From JAACFF01 sp963701435 (lineage in GTDB: Bacteria; Chloroflexota; Anaerolineae; Promineifilales; Promineifilaceae), in assembly GCA_963701435.1 (NCBI GenBank), contig CAVPAL010000006.1, positions 248,001 to 312,000 of the forward strand: DNA of 64,000 bases, in the 5' to 3' direction. The translations under genes and the position numbers were made by a program. Below are positions 42,701 through 55,277 of the stretch, one piece after another. The notes beneath the pieces are model-generated. The model worked only from the letters and a program-made list of their open reading frames with translations. It was not told the DNA's origin and did not search any database. Within the stretch, counting starts at the first letter, position 1; every line of letters starts with the position of its first letter.

Positions 42701-43863
42701 GCGGCGCGACGGCCAACGTCCAGGATGACGGCGACACGGCCGTCGCCAACGGAACGGCCGTTTACCTCATCTGGGGCGGCCCGGACGGCCTGATCAGCAC
42801 AGCCGGCGACAACGTCACCTACAGCACAACCACCGGCGCGGGCGGTATCTACAGCTTCTGCGGCGTCAGACCCGACGCCAACGGCGACACAACGCTCGAT
42901 CAGTACCAGGTGATAGTACCCACCTCGCCCGGTACGCCGGTGACGCCCAACGTGGGCAGCGTGGCGCAGGACAGCAACGGCACGGCCAACGGCAATGCCT
43001 CCGAGAGCAACGTCTTCACCGTGCCGGTGCCCAACGGCGTGGTTGACAACGCGCCCAACGACAGCAACCCCAACGGCTATCCGGGCAACCAGACCGACCT
43101 GAGCATCGACTTTGGCTTCCAGCCGCCCGTCTATGACTTTGGCGATGCGCCGGATGGCGCCGGCGGCTATCCGAATCAGACAGTGCTTGCCAATGGCGCG
43201 CGCCATCTGCTCAACAGCGCGCTGGTATTGGGAACCTGTGTCGACAGCGAAGCAGACGGCGTCCCGGTTGTGCCGCCAATGTCGGCTGAATTACCGGCCC
43301 CTGGCTTGACGGACGATGGCTCCAACGGAACGGCGTCATCATTCTTGCCCAGCCCAGCGGCCTGTAACAACGTGGATGATGAAGATGGCTTTGCCGGCGT
43401 CAATGACAGTGATTGGAGTGATGGTTCGGGCAGCCTGAATGTGAGCGTGTCCGGCGTTGGCGCAGGCGGAGCCTGTGTATATGGCTGGATCGACTTTGAT
43501 CAGGACGGTTTTGATGCCGGCGACGCCACAGCGCAGTTGGCCTGGTCAAATGCCGACCCAGGTACAAAAGAAATGGTGTTTGGCTCCAATGTCCCGGTAG
43601 GCAACATTCCGGTAGGTGTGCCTATCTACGTGCGCCTGCGCGTAGTTCCGGGTGCTTGCAGTACGCTAGGCCCAATTGGTGAGGCTGTTGGTGGCGAGGT
43701 TGAGGATCATGACATCACATCCAGCTCGGCAACGGCCGTTAACCTGGGTGAAATAACAACCAGAATGCCGATCGCTAATCTGGTCTGGGTCATTGCAGCA
43801 GCGCTGATCTTATTGACCGGGCTTGTGGTGCGCCTGCGCCGTCGCCCGGAGCACTTGGACTAA
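39753..43863 (+). CDS. Giant SdrD B-like/GEVED-repeat surface protein with C-terminal membrane anchor (one frameshift)
   Basis: Together about 1370 residues. Part one (39753-40358) has a signal peptide (LIISISLLATIVLLFSISVPTHAAG) and an SdrD B-like repeat (VTGRVFQDYNGNGVYNTAG, GNDGTYSLSATGTGRYRLEF). It stops at DWSGGDP; one extra base near 40355 moves the continuation (NSTYETTPPFEPRSDVTGTLYGVAWD) to another frame, open to 43863. Part two contains a propeller-like segment, a further SdrD B-like unit (VGNRLWCDSGSGVSG), two GEVED modules (YGWIDFNGNGAFEAGEAL...NGEVEDYYSQL, then GEVEDHDI), and ends in a membrane segment with RLRRRPEHLD. It is probably a cell-surface adhesin or sheath-like protein. 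A 3' fragment of a paralogue lies at 37700. Confidence 0.85.
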
Positions 43864-43929
43864 TTCCGGACAGAAAGGCTTTGAGGCAATCATAAGTCGT
43901 TGATAAGCGACTCATGATCGTCAGGACAG

Positions 43930-43961
43930 AAAGCGGAATCAGGATTTCCTGGTTCCGCTTT
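43930..43961 (+). terminator. Intrinsic terminator after the giant surface protein
   Basis: AAAGCGGAATCAGGA (43930-43944) pairs with TTCCTGGTTCCGCTTT (ending 43961) with one G-T pair and a short loop. It ends in TTTCGCTTT. Confidence 0.8.
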
Positions 43962-44054
43962 CGCTTTGGAGCGAACATCATTATGGATTACAGACTGGGT
44001 TCCACAAGCAGTAAATGGGATAAAAAAACAGCAGATGCGTTAGAATAAATGTGC

Positions 44055-44060
44055 TATAAT
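44055..44060 (+). promoter_or_regulatory. Extended -10 of the dinG-like gene, predicting a leaderless message
   Basis: TGC-TATAAT ends 7 bases before the ATG at 44068, so transcription should start at or next to the A of the start codon. No Shine-Dalgarno precedes the ATG. Confidence 0.6.
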
Positions 44061-44067
44061 TTGCGCC

Positions 44068-46889
44068 ATGTCTACTACCTATGTCGCCATAGATATTGAA
44101 ACCACCGGTCTGGACGCCACGCGAGACGCCATCATTGAAGTGGCCGCAATCACCTTTAGCGGTAATCAAATCCTGGATGAATTCTCCTCGCTGGTGTACC
44201 CGCAGCAAGAAATCTCGCCTGAAATCACGCGAATAACCGGCATCACGCCGGAAATGGTTACCGACGCGCCTTCCATGTACAGCGTGCGTTCCCGCCTGCG
44301 TCCGGCGTTGAGCGACCATGTATTAATTGGCCACAACGTTGGGTTTGATATTGCCTTCCTGCGCGAAGAACGGCTGGCCGTTGGCAACCCACGGCTCGAT
44401 ACGCTGACGCTGGCCACCATTTTGGCGCCTGAAGCGGGTCGATTTGGTTTGGAAGCGCTGGCCAATTTTTTACATCTGCCACTGCCGGCGGACGGCCAGG
44501 CGCACCGCGCATATGCAGATGCGGTTTTAACCATCGAATTGTTTTTGGCTCTGCGTGAACGCGCGCTGGCGCTGCAAATGGCGCAGTTGGAAGAAATTGT
44601 GCTGGCAGGCCGGCGCATTGGTTGGCCGGAAACCCTTTTTTTTGAAGAAGTGTTAGCTGAACGCGCGCGGTCGGCTTTTGAGGAGGGTGAACTACGCCAG
44701 CGGGGACGTCTGCCGCGTTTGTTTACGCCGCCGCGCCTGGATGGCCAGGCGGTTGTGGCTGAAGAAAAGCTGTCGCTGCTGGATGTGGATTTGCTGGCGG
44801 GCATGATTCAGCCGGGCGGGAATTTCAGCCAGGTATTTCCCGATTTTGAATACCGTCCCCAACAGCAAGAAATGATGGAAGCGGTCGGCTATGCGCTCAA
44901 TGACGGCGATCATATCCTGATCGAAGCCGGCACAGGCACGGGCAAGAGTATTGGTTATCTGCTGCCGGCTGCTTTTTGGGCGGCGCAAAATGGACGCCGC
45001 GTGGTCATTTCTACAAATACGATTAACTTGCAGGATCAGCTGATTCACAAGGATATTCCGCAGTTGCAGCTGTCGCTGCCGTTTGAACTGCGCGCGGCGG
45101 TGCGCAAAGGACGCAGCAACTACCTGTGTACGCGCCTGTTCCAGCAGATGCGCCGCAGCGGGCCGGGCAGCGAGGAGGAAATGGCTTTATTTGCGCGTAT
45201 TTTGTTATGGCTGCCGCGGACGCAGACGGGGGACTGTGGCCGAATTTACCTTACGAACGCCGGGTGAACGCCTGGCGTGGTCACGCCTGAACGGAGACAA
45301 TGCGGTTTGTACAATGGACAGTTGCGCCGGCGAGAACTGCCCGCTGCACCTGGCGCGGCGGCGGGCGGAACAGGCGCATTTGGTGATTGTCAACCATGCG
45401 CTGCTGCTTTCTGATGTGGCCAACGAGGGGCATATTTTGCCCGATTTTGTGGATTTGATTATTGATGAGGCGCATCATTTGGAAGCGGCCGTTACCAGCG
45501 GGCTGAGTTTTCGGGCGGATAAACGCTTAATGGAAACGACTTTGGATGAGATTGCGCGGGCGCGCTCCGGCATGCTGGCCGATGTACAGAACCAGGCGCG
45601 CGCTGTTTTGCCGCCTAATTTGGTTGAACAATTTGACACTCTGGCAAACCGGATGCGCCACGAGGCGCAATCAGCGGCGCTTGGTTTGGAAGAATTTTTT
45701 GTGACGCTCGGCTTATTTTTTGCAGGATTTTATGAGCAGCCGCAGCCAGTTTCCGCAGCAGGTCCGATTCACGCCGGCGGCGCGCGCCCAACCCGGTTAT
45801 GATGAGTTGGAAATTAGCTGGGAAAACCTGAATAAACGTTTTAAGGGCCTGGGTAAGGATTTTGAAAGGCTCTCAAGCGCTGTCCAGGAGATGGTTGAGC
45901 ATTATGGGTTGGAAAATGGGGATGAACTGCTGGCGGCTTTGTTGAGCAACGGCCGTTCCCTGGAAGAAACACGCGAAAATCTCGACCAGATCATCGCAGC
46001 GCCGAGCGAAGATATGATTTATTGGGTTGAAAGCTTTAAGGAACGTTTGTCGCTGCATGCTGCGCCCTTGCACATCGGCCCGCTGGTCGAAAAACATATT
46101 TTTAGTTCGAAGGAAGCCGTGGTGCTGACATCGGCGACCTTGCACACTGCCGGGTCGGACGCGCGTGAAGCGGCTAACTTTGATTATATTCGCGATCGTT
46201 TGCATGCTTTTGAGGCCAACGAATTAACTGTAGGTTCCCCGTTTGATTACGAGGATTCCACCCTGCTTTACCTGGTGAGTGATATCCCCGAACCAAATCA
46301 ACCCGGCTACCAGCGTTATGTTGAAGACGCCATCATTGATGTGGCCCAGGCGTTGGGCGGCCGTACGATGGTGCTTTTTACCAGCTATAGTCAATTGAAA
46401 CAGACTGCGCAGGCGATTGAGGCGCCGCTGGCTGCCCATAAAATTATGACGCTGGCGCAACTGCCCGGTACTTCCCGCCAGCAGTTACTCAACCAATTCA
46501 AACAGTCGGAAAGCCGGGCTGTTTTACTAGGCACAAAATCATTTTGGGAAGGGGTCGATGTACCCGGTGAGGCTTTGCAGGCGTTATTAATTGTGAAACT
46601 GCCTTTCGATGTGCCTTCCGATCCCATTTTTGCGGCCCGTTCGGAAACTTTCGATAACTCATTTTTTGAATATTCTATTCCTGAGGCGGTGCTGCGTTTT
46701 CGTCAGGGGTTTGGTCGGCTCATCCGGCGCAAAAGCGATGCGGGTGTTGTGGCTGTTTTGGACAAACGTGTTCTTACTAAACGCTATGGTCAGATGTTTT
46801 TGGATGCTTTGCCTCCCTGCACTGTGCTGCGTCAGAGAAACGGCCGTCTGGGCGAACTGACTCTGCGCTGGCTTAACCGGGAGCGGTGA
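44068..46889 (+). CDS. dinG: DnaQ-like exonuclease fused to DinG-type helicase (two frameshifts)
   Basis: About 938 residues when joined. Residues 1-165: DEDDh exonuclease (YVAIDIETTGLDATRDAIIEVAAITF, GHNVGFDIAFL, HRAYADA). Then a superfamily 2 XPD/DinG helicase: YRPQQQEMMEAV, Walker A EAGTGTGKSIGYLLP, DEAH as LIIDEAHHLEAA, and motif VI FRQGFGRLIRRKSD. Four Cys (CTMDSCAGENCP with an earlier Cys) may bind Fe-S. Frames change at about 45235 (an extra T in GACTGTGGCC) and about 45720 (a six-T run), giving three pieces: 44068-45267, 45083-45802, 45720-46889. It acts in DNA repair, unwinding 5'-3' on damaged or R-loop DNA. Both shifts are single bases, one in a homopolymer, so assembly error is likely. 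Confidence 0.88.
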
Positions 46890-47113
46890 CAAGTAGAAAA
46901 ATTTTTGAAATAAAACAGGGGGAAGTTCGACCTGCGTTGAAGAAGTTCTTTTGATTCTAAATTCCCTCTAATTCTCTACGCAAACTTGCAAAATCCAGCC
47001 ACATTTTGGTCATTTGCCTCTTGACTTTTAATCCTCGGCTATGCTAGACTGCATCACTGACTGGAAGAGGAAATAAGGTGGTTTAGCCACTTCCCCGGTA
47101 TGGATAAAAAATA
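46890..47113 (+). promoter_or_regulatory. rpoD upstream region with sigma-70 promoter
   Basis: TTGACT (47021-47026), 18 bases, then TGC-TAGACT (TAGACT 47045-47050) form an extended -10 promoter. This gives a leader of about 55 bases. No other feature was recognised in the rest. Confidence 0.65.
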
Positions 47114-48328
47114 ATGAAAAGGGAAGGAAGCCTTTTAGTGACTATGAGCGAAATTGACGATGATGTCATCAACGCTTTGTTGAATGATGGCATGGAACAA
47201 GGGTATTTAACCTACGATCAAATATTGGAAGTTTTACCCGATATTGAAAACAATCTGACTCTGTTAGAAAACTTGATGGAAGAAGCGCAAGCGGTTGGGA
47301 TTGTATTGTATGAAAGTGAAGATGATGTCCTCTCTCTGGATGATGATTTAGAGGGAGGAGACGATCTTTTTAGACGCAAACCACATGCCGCGCCGCTTTT
47401 TGATTTGAGTAATGTGCCGATTGATGATTCCGTTGGGCTTTATTTTCGAGAAATGGGCCAGCAGCAACTGCTTTCTGCTGAGGAAGAGGTGCAGCTTGCC
47501 AAGGAAATTGAGGCCGGACGCGCTGCCGTTGAACAGATGGACGAGTTGGCAGACGTGTTGACGCTGGATCAGATGGATGAATTGTATATCTTGCAAGAAG
47601 TTGGCGACGCTGCGCGCGCGCACCTGATTCGCGCCAATACCCGCCTCGTCGTCAGCATTGCCAAGAAATATCGTGGACGCGGTTTGCAATTTCTGGACTT
47701 GATTCAGGAAGGTAACGTGGGTTTGATGAAGGCGGTTGAAAAATATGATTACCGCCGCGGCAACCGATTCAGCACTTACGCTACCTGGTGGATTCGTCAG
47801 GCTGTGACCCGCGCGCTTGCCAATCACGGCCGTACCATTCGTATTCCCGCCCATTTGGGAGGACGTATCAGCAAATTGTATCAGGTCGCCCAGGAGCTGG
47901 AACAGGAATACGGCCGTCAACCTACCGCTGAAGAAATTGCCGAAAACATGGAACTGCCGGCCGAACGCGTGCGCTGGATGCTGCGCACCAGCCGCCAGCC
48001 TGTGCATTTAGAGCGACCCGTCGGCGATGAATCAGATGCTGAACTAGGTGATTTCATCGAAGATATCGAAGCGCCGCCGCCGGCTGAGGCAGTTGCTTCT
48101 AAAATGTTAACTGAAGAAATTGGCGACATTTTAGACCAACTCACGCCGCGCGAGGCGCGCATTTTACGATTACGCTACGGATTGCAAGATGGTGAATCAC
48201 GCACGCTAAAAGAGGTTGGGGAGATGTTTGGTCTTTCGCGGGAGCGTATCCGCCAGCTTGAAAAAGAAGCGCTGCGTAAACTGCGTCACCCCAATTTTGC
48301 CGGCCATTTACGCCAGTATTTGAATTGA
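47114..48328 (+). CDS. rpoD: Primary RNA polymerase sigma factor
   Basis: 404 residues, intact. A region 1.1-like acidic N-terminus (residues about 10-85: DDDVINALLNDGMEQGYLTYDQILEVLPD) is followed by region 1.2 (DSVGLYFREMGQQQLLSAEEEVQLAKEIE). Region 2 has HLIRANTRLVVSIAKKYRGRGLQFLDLIQEGNVGLMKAVEKYDYRRGNRFSTYATWWIRQAV, given here only by its landmarks. Region 3 (ALANHGRTIRIPAHL) and region 4 (LRYGLQDGESRTLKEVGEMFGLSRERIRQLEKEALRKLRHP by landmarks) complete a housekeeping factor. The long non-conserved region is almost absent, as in many Gram-positive-type factors. The ATG 47144 (MSEIDDD) is an alternative start. Confidence 0.94.
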   Translation: MKREGSLLVTMSEIDDDVINALLNDGMEQGYLTYDQILEVLPDIENNLTLLENLMEEAQAVGIVLYESEDDVLSLDDDLEGGDDLFRRKPHAAPLFDLSNVPIDDSVGLYFREMGQQQLLSAEEEVQLAKEIEAGRAAVEQMDELADVLTLDQMDELYILQEVGDAARAHLIRANTRLVVSIAKKYRGRGLQFLDLIQEGNVGLMKAVEKYDYRRGNRFSTYATWWIRQAVTRALANHGRTIRIPAHLGGRISKLYQVAQELEQEYGRQPTAEEIAENMELPAERVRWMLRTSRQPVHLERPVGDESDAELGDFIEDIEAPPPAEAVASKMLTEEIGDILDQLTPREARILRLRYGLQDGESRTLKEVGEMFGLSRERIRQLEKEALRKLRHPNFAGHLRQYLN

Positions 48329-48446
48329 TTTGTAATTATACAGGCCCTTTTGCTCGCGATCCTGAGCCTGAATGGATACGTTAAATTTATACTTTTAGAT
48401 AACACACAAAAAATTTCCAACCTGTTTTGACAGACTTCTGCTCATT

Positions 48447-48484
48447 AAACAGCCCTTTACCACCCGGTGAAGGGCTGTTTTTTT
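48447..48484 (+). terminator. rpoD terminator
   Basis: AAACAGCCCTT...AAGGGCTGTTTTTTT: an 11-bp stem with an inner ACC/GGT pair and a seven-T tail. About 120 bases after the rpoD stop. Confidence 0.9.
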
Positions 48485-48870
48485 CTTATCTGAATCATTT
48501 TACGCCTTCTTCACCGCTGTTTCACAAGCCATTTACACACCTTCGAAAGCTATCTTGCTAAGATGTAAATCAATGGCAACGATGTCCAGACCGTGTTAAT
48601 TGGCTGGGTTGCCGGTCAAAAACGCAAGGAATAGTTGCTGCAAAGGTAGTCTTTGACGCACATATAATCATTATCTGACTGAGTACCTAAAATCTATCTG
48701 TTGCGGCGGCGTGTGCAAGATTGTTTGCACAAGGCTGTTACATGCCAAAAAGCGCACAAGTCCTTGCTAAATTATTCCTCAAATAGTTGGGCGATTTCAA
48801 AAAATGATGTCGCAATGGGCGGAGCGCGCCTGACGTTTCCCAACAGAAATTTGCTTTAAGATCAATTTTT
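48485..48870. other. Intergenic region before the polysaccharide cluster
   Basis: No gene or clear promoter was seen in this stretch of nearly 390 bases. It is A/T-rich near 48640-48700 and has no copy of the repeats described elsewhere. Confidence 0.4.
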
Positions 48871-49616
48871 ATGCTGTCAATTTTATACGGATTAAAGCTT
48901 TATCTTAATCGCCAGGCGGCCGGGTTCGGCCGTTACTGGCTGGAGCAACTGCTGTTTTTGCTGGTGGGCTGGATTCCAACGTTGTTTGGATTGGGTATAC
49001 GCGCATTTGCATATCGTTTGATTTTGAAAATGGATGGTTGGGCAGCGATCGAAAAAAATGTTCGTTTGCGCTTTGCCAGTCATATTCGCCTCGGACATGG
49101 CGTATATCTTGATGAGGGCGCTTATCTGCATGCCTGCCCCGACGGCATTGAGATTGGCGCGGATACCATTGTGATGCACGGGGCGATTTTACATGTTTAT
49201 AACTTCCGTAACATGCCTCATTCCGGCATCAAAATTGGACGCAATGTTTGATTGGTGAATATGCGGTGATTCGCGGCCAGGGAGGGGTGCAGATCGGCGA
49301 TCGCGTGTATACATCCCCTTTCACCCAGATTATTGCTGTTAATCATGTGTTTGAGGATCCAAAACGGCCGTTTACCGAGCAAGGCATTACGGCTGAAGGC
49401 ATTGTCATTGAAGATGATGTCTGGTTGGGCGCCGGCGCTGTCATTACTGATGGCGTCCGGGTTGGCAAAGGGGCTGTCGTAGCAGCCGGCGCGGTCGTTA
49501 CCCATGACGTTCCCCCTTATACGGTCGTTGGCGGTGTACCGGCGCGGCCTATCAAAAAAATCGAGAACGACACCAGCAGCCACACAGGACGTGTGGTGTA
49601 TCAAATGCGCGCGTAA
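48871..49616 (+). CDS. Left-handed beta-helix acyltransferase, frameshifted
   Basis: Part one (48871-49251) has an N-terminal hydrophobic stretch and hexapeptide-type repeats (IRLGHGVYLDEGAYLHACPDGIEIGADTIVMHGAI). It stops after KIGRN. One missing T at about 49248 separates it from CLIGEYAVIRGQGGVQIGDRVYTSP, then VNHVFEDPKRPF and VWLGAGAVITDGVRVGKGAVVAAGAVVTHDVPPYTVVGGVPARPIK, the classic maltose/galactoside O-acetyltransferase end. Joined length is about 248 residues. Such enzymes acetylate sugars in exopolysaccharide or O-antigen. It is the first gene of the cluster. Confidence 0.82.
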
Positions 49617-49631
49617 TAAGAGGTAAGTGAA

Positions 49632-50833
49632 ATGACTACGTTATCAGTTGTAATTCCCGCCTATAATGAAGAAGCCGGTATCGCCGAAATTGCCCAACGT
49701 GTACTCAACATCCGTACTGCTCTGGAAAAAGTTGGCGTTGCAAGCCTTGAACTGCTTGTCGTTGATGATGGCTCCGGCGATGAAACGGCCGATATCGTCA
49801 GCCGCATGCAAGCTGTTAAACTCATTCAACACGCGACAAATAAAGGGTATGGGGCCGCCCTAAAAACCGGCTTTGGCCGCGCCGAAGGTGAGTTGATCGG
49901 ATTTCTGGACGCCGATGGCACCTATCCCCCTGAATATTTCCCGCAGTTGTGCCAAGAAGCGCTCAACGGCGCCGACCTGGTGATTGGCTCACGCATGTCC
50001 GGCTCAGACAGCCAGATGCCCGTTACCCGGCGCGTAGGCAACCTGTTTTTTGCCAATTTATTGAGCTTGATGGGCCGCCAGCATGTGTCTGACAGCGCCA
50101 GCGGAATGCGCGTGTTCAAGCGCGATGTCTTGAATCACATTTATCCGCTGCCGGACGGCCTGAATCTGACGCCGGTCATGAGCACGCGTGCCATCCATGA
50201 AGGCGTGCCGATGGCCGAGGTGCCTATTCCATACAGCGAACGAATCGGCCGTTCCAAGCTCAGCGTTGTGCATGACGGCTCCTTGTTCTTACGCTCAATG
50301 GTTTGGACTGTACTCGAGTATAATCCGGTGCGCATTCTCGGTTTTTTGGGCATTTTGGGGGTTGGATTTGCTTTGCTTTGTTTACTGGGATTAATCATTG
50401 CCCGGTTGCAAGGCGTCACCACATTAGATCCCTGGAACGTGGCCGTTTTGTATGCCGGGGCTGTGGCCGGCGTTATTGGCATCAGCCTCTTTGCGCTGGG
50501 CGTGACATTCAATTACCTGGTGACGTTGTTCCACAAAAAACCGATGCGGCAGGGTCTTTTCGGCCGTCCCCTGTTAAAAACACCCCTGGATCGCCACTTT
50601 GGCTGGATCGGCGGCGCGATGCTGGCCTTTGGCCTGGTTGTTGCTGCGGTGAGTCTGGTGTTGGGCTTGAATGGATGGGATATGGGACGCCTTTGGTTAT
50701 ATGGTTTAATCAGCGCAATGGCGGTTCTCATGGGGGTGCAGTTGATTATTTTCTGGGTGCTGCTGCGGGTGTTGGATGAATTGAGTCAGCGCGAAATGCA
50801 AGCGCAGGAAGATTTGCTGGCTGGAGCGGCCGT

Positions 50834-50837
<4 letters not shown>
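49632..50837 (+). CDS. Family 2 glycosyltransferase, polyprenyl-phosphate sugar synthase-like
   Basis: 401 residues. GT-A domain at residues 1-235: SVVIPAYNEEAGIAEIAQRV, VVDDGSGDETADIV, and GFLDADGTYPPEYFP with the DXD-like metal site. The C-terminal third has four membrane segments, as in dolichol/undecaprenyl-phosphate mannosyl- or glucosyltransferases with a membrane domain. It would load a sugar onto a lipid carrier at the inner face. AAGAGGTAAGTGAA precedes the ATG. It ends in an ATGA overlap with the radical SAM gene. Confidence 0.9.
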
Positions 50838-52499
<1,662 letters not shown>

Positions 52500-52537
52500 A
52501 AACAAGCGTTGTATTATTAAATCAAATTAAGTCTGGT

Positions 52538-55270
52538 ATGTACAAGAAGATGTTTAGAAGTAGTGGTTTTTTCAAACGCGAGGGGGAAGGCAATTTGTCG
52601 CTGCCGTCGCCTGGTATCTTCCTGGTCTTGAGCATTATACTGTTAGCTGCAATTGTTTTGTGGCCGGCATCGTCCACAGCAGCCCAGGATGAACCGGTGA
52701 CCTGGCAGCCCCCTCGCAATCTTTCACAATCCGGCGCGGCGGCGGATCCGCAGATCGTATTGGATAACGCCGGCCGTTTGCATGCGCTTTGGCGTGAGGA
52801 CGCCATCAATAATTTTGTGTATACGCGCGAAAATGAAGATGGTACCTGGACACGGCCGTTGCCGGCTGAATTTCCCTTCGCTACCCGACGATATTTCAGC
52901 GAGGATGAGCTGCACGAAGAAGAGCCTACGCCGCTTTTTGATCCCGTTCTGGCGGCGGATATCACCGGCCGCATCCACGCGTTCTGGCGCAATGAGGACG
53001 ACATCCTTTACTACAGCCAGGTAGGCGCCAACCAGGTTACAAATTTTGAGAGTTGGACGCCGCCGGTGCAGGTTGCTGAAGCGGTGACGGCCGTTGTGGT
53101 CACAACTGATAATGAGGGGCGTGTGCATCTGGCTTATATACGGCCGTTAGATACCGCCTCCAACCCGGCAGGCATCTATTACCAAAACGCCTTTGCCGGA
53201 AGCCCGGCCTGGAGTGGGCCGCAACTGTTGGCGGCTTCCACCTATTTTCGCGCCATGCCGCCGGAAGACGCCAATCTGCAAATGACGCTGACGCCAGGCG
53301 GTGGCGTGTGGGTTGGTTGGGAAAACCCATCCCTCGAGCAAATCTTTCTGGCGGGTTCTCTGAATCAAGGCCAATCCTGGGAAGCGCCGCTAATTATGGA
53401 TCGGCGCGAAGAAAGTGATAAATCAGCAGCCAAGGGGCCTGCCGGACTGCGTCTAATTGCTGCAGGCGACACGCTGCACATCTTTTGGCAGGCGGGACAC
53501 GAGAACGAAAACTGCACCCAATACCATCGCTACAGCCCTGACGGGGGCGTCAGTTGGACGCCGGTCATTCCCATGGAACAGTTTGAGTTGTGTCCGGAAT
53601 ATGTCCTGGCGGCGGGTGATTCGAACGGCAGCGGCGTGATGCTGATTGGCGTGACCGCCGATAATACCGCTATGTGGGCCTGGAATGGGATTGTGTGGAG
53701 CTTGCAAAAGCGCCAACCACTCCATCTAAATAATTTGCAAGACCCGGCCACATTTCGCGCATACAAGCTGGATCAGCCCCACGCTTTCCTGGCGAACCCC
53801 AACCGTTTAATTCTTATTGGTATGGATGATAATGAGAAGCAGGATGTCTGGTTGTTAGAGCGGGCGCTGGCTGATACGGCAGAGTGGTTTGCGCCGCCAT
53901 CGATATGGGCAAGAGCCGTTTCAATTGCGCCTGCCCCTGAAATTGATACGTTTTTGCTGCTGGCCTCGCAAGAAGCACAAGATCCTGTTTTCCACGCCTT
54001 CTGGAGCAGCAAAAGTGATGGCGACCTGTTTTATGCACGCGGCGCGGGGCGTCAGTGGCAGAGTGGCGCGCCGCTAATTGAGAGCGCGGCGGATCTGGCG
54101 GCTACTCTGGATTCGCAAAATCAACTTTTGGCGCTATGGAATAACGCCGCCGGACAACTTTTGTTTAGTAAAGTTGATGCGGGTCGGGCAGGCGCCATAT
54201 CAGAGTGGTCCGAACCTGTTAGCCTGCCATTACCGCGCCTGGGTATTAGCAAACAGGCTATCGTTGTGGGACCTGGGGACGCCATTACGGCTGCATTTGT
54301 GCTGCCGGTCAATGAAGCGCGCGGCGTCTATGTAACACGCTCGCTGGATAATGGTGAAAGTTGGTCGGAGCCGGTGCAGGTTTTTGACGCAGCCGCAGAA
54401 GGGTGGCCGGCTGCTGACAGCCCGCGTCTGGCGCAAACTGGGGATGATACGCTGCATCTGACCTGGACGCGCACCGAACTGCCAGATGAGGCGGCTCAGG
54501 GTTTGTATTATGCCCGGTCTGATGATGGCGGCGAGACATGGTCTGCGCCGCAGCCGGTAGAAAGTCAGGCTACACGAACGAGAACGGCCGTTTTGTGGAG
54601 TGACCTCGTTGGCGTGGGTGAACAAGTGGTGCACCGTGTCTGGCAAACGGCCGCTAATCCGAATGTAACTGTCTGGCATCAGTTTTCTATCGATGACGGC
54701 ATAAGCTGGTCAAAAGCAACTGTTGTAGCGAATGACATTGTTGAGACTGATGAAGCGGGACCGGCGACGCTCGCGTCTGACGCCGCCGGACGATTGTTCT
54801 TGCTCACCGGCTTACCGGAAAGGGTGCGCCAGTATGTCTGGGAGGGAGGTCAATGGCGCGAAGATGAGTCTTATGTTTTAAACAATGCAACGGCCGTTAC
54901 CGCTTTGAAGGCAGTCACCAACGTAGAAAACGAACTCGGATTGATGATGGCTGTGCAAGCGGAAGATGTGGAACAGGCGCTTATGTTTGCAACCGGTCTG
55001 CTGGCTGAACCGGAAGATGCGCCAGCGCCGGTACCCACGCTGACGCCGATACCATCTCCCACACCAACCATCACGCCGACGCCTGCGCCACAGCCGACGC
55101 CTACGGTTGCCTTTCCATTGGATCGCGAGGGTGGATGGGAGCAAACTTTGGGTTTGACGGTTCCAAATAGCACTATCTTCCAGCTAGGCTCAGGTATTTT
55201 ACCGGCCGCTTTGGTTGTTTTGCTTGGTTTCTTTATCGGGTTGAAAGTGGTGCGCCGGAAACGGTCGTAA
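52538..55270 (+). CDS. Asp-box (sialidase-like) surface protein with Pro/Thr stalk and membrane anchor
   Basis: About 910 residues. A signal anchor (PGIFLVLSIILLAAIVLWPASSTAAQ) leads into a large region with at least a dozen propeller blades. Many have Asp-box motifs: SPDGGVSWTP, SLDNGESWSEPVQ, SDDGGETWSAP, IDDGISWSK. After about residue 835 a PTLTPIPSPTPTITPTP stalk and a hydrophobic segment with VRRKRS form a C-terminal anchor. True sialidase Arg triads cannot be confirmed by eye, so binding rather than cleavage is as likely. ATG 52538 is used; 52460 would overlap the previous gene. It shares design with the gene at 57098 and sits inside the polysaccharide cluster. Confidence 0.85.
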   Translation: MYKKMFRSSGFFKREGEGNLSLPSPGIFLVLSIILLAAIVLWPASSTAAQDEPVTWQPPRNLSQSGAAADPQIVLDNAGRLHALWREDAINNFVYTRENEDGTWTRPLPAEFPFATRRYFSEDELHEEEPTPLFDPVLAADITGRIHAFWRNEDDILYYSQVGANQVTNFESWTPPVQVAEAVTAVVVTTDNEGRVHLAYIRPLDTASNPAGIYYQNAFAGSPAWSGPQLLAASTYFRAMPPEDANLQMTLTPGGGVWVGWENPSLEQIFLAGSLNQGQSWEAPLIMDRREESDKSAAKGPAGLRLIAAGDTLHIFWQAGHENENCTQYHRYSPDGGVSWTPVIPMEQFELCPEYVLAAGDSNGSGVMLIGVTADNTAMWAWNGIVWSLQKRQPLHLNNLQDPATFRAYKLDQPHAFLANPNRLILIGMDDNEKQDVWLLERALADTAEWFAPPSIWARAVSIAPAPEIDTFLLLASQEAQDPVFHAFWSSKSDGDLFYARGAGRQWQSGAPLIESAADLAATLDSQNQLLALWNNAAGQLLFSKVDAGRAGAISEWSEPVSLPLPRLGISKQAIVVGPGDAITAAFVLPVNEARGVYVTRSLDNGESWSEPVQVFDAAAEGWPAADSPRLAQTGDDTLHLTWTRTELPDEAAQGLYYARSDDGGETWSAPQPVESQATRTRTAVLWSDLVGVGEQVVHRVWQTAANPNVTVWHQFSIDDGISWSKATVVANDIVETDEAGPATLASDAAGRLFLLTGLPERVRQYVWEGGQWREDESYVLNNATAVTALKAVTNVENELGLMMAVQAEDVEQALMFATGLLAEPEDAPAPVPTLTPIPSPTPTITPTPAPQPTPTVAFPLDREGGWEQTLGLTVPNSTIFQLGSGILPAALVVLLGFFIGLKVVRRKRS

Positions 55271-55277
55271 ACAAGCT

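Noticed and set aside
48580..48720. Possible riboswitch in the long gap before the polysaccharide cluster
   Set aside because: I could not find a conserved core of any known class or a convincing set of paired stems.
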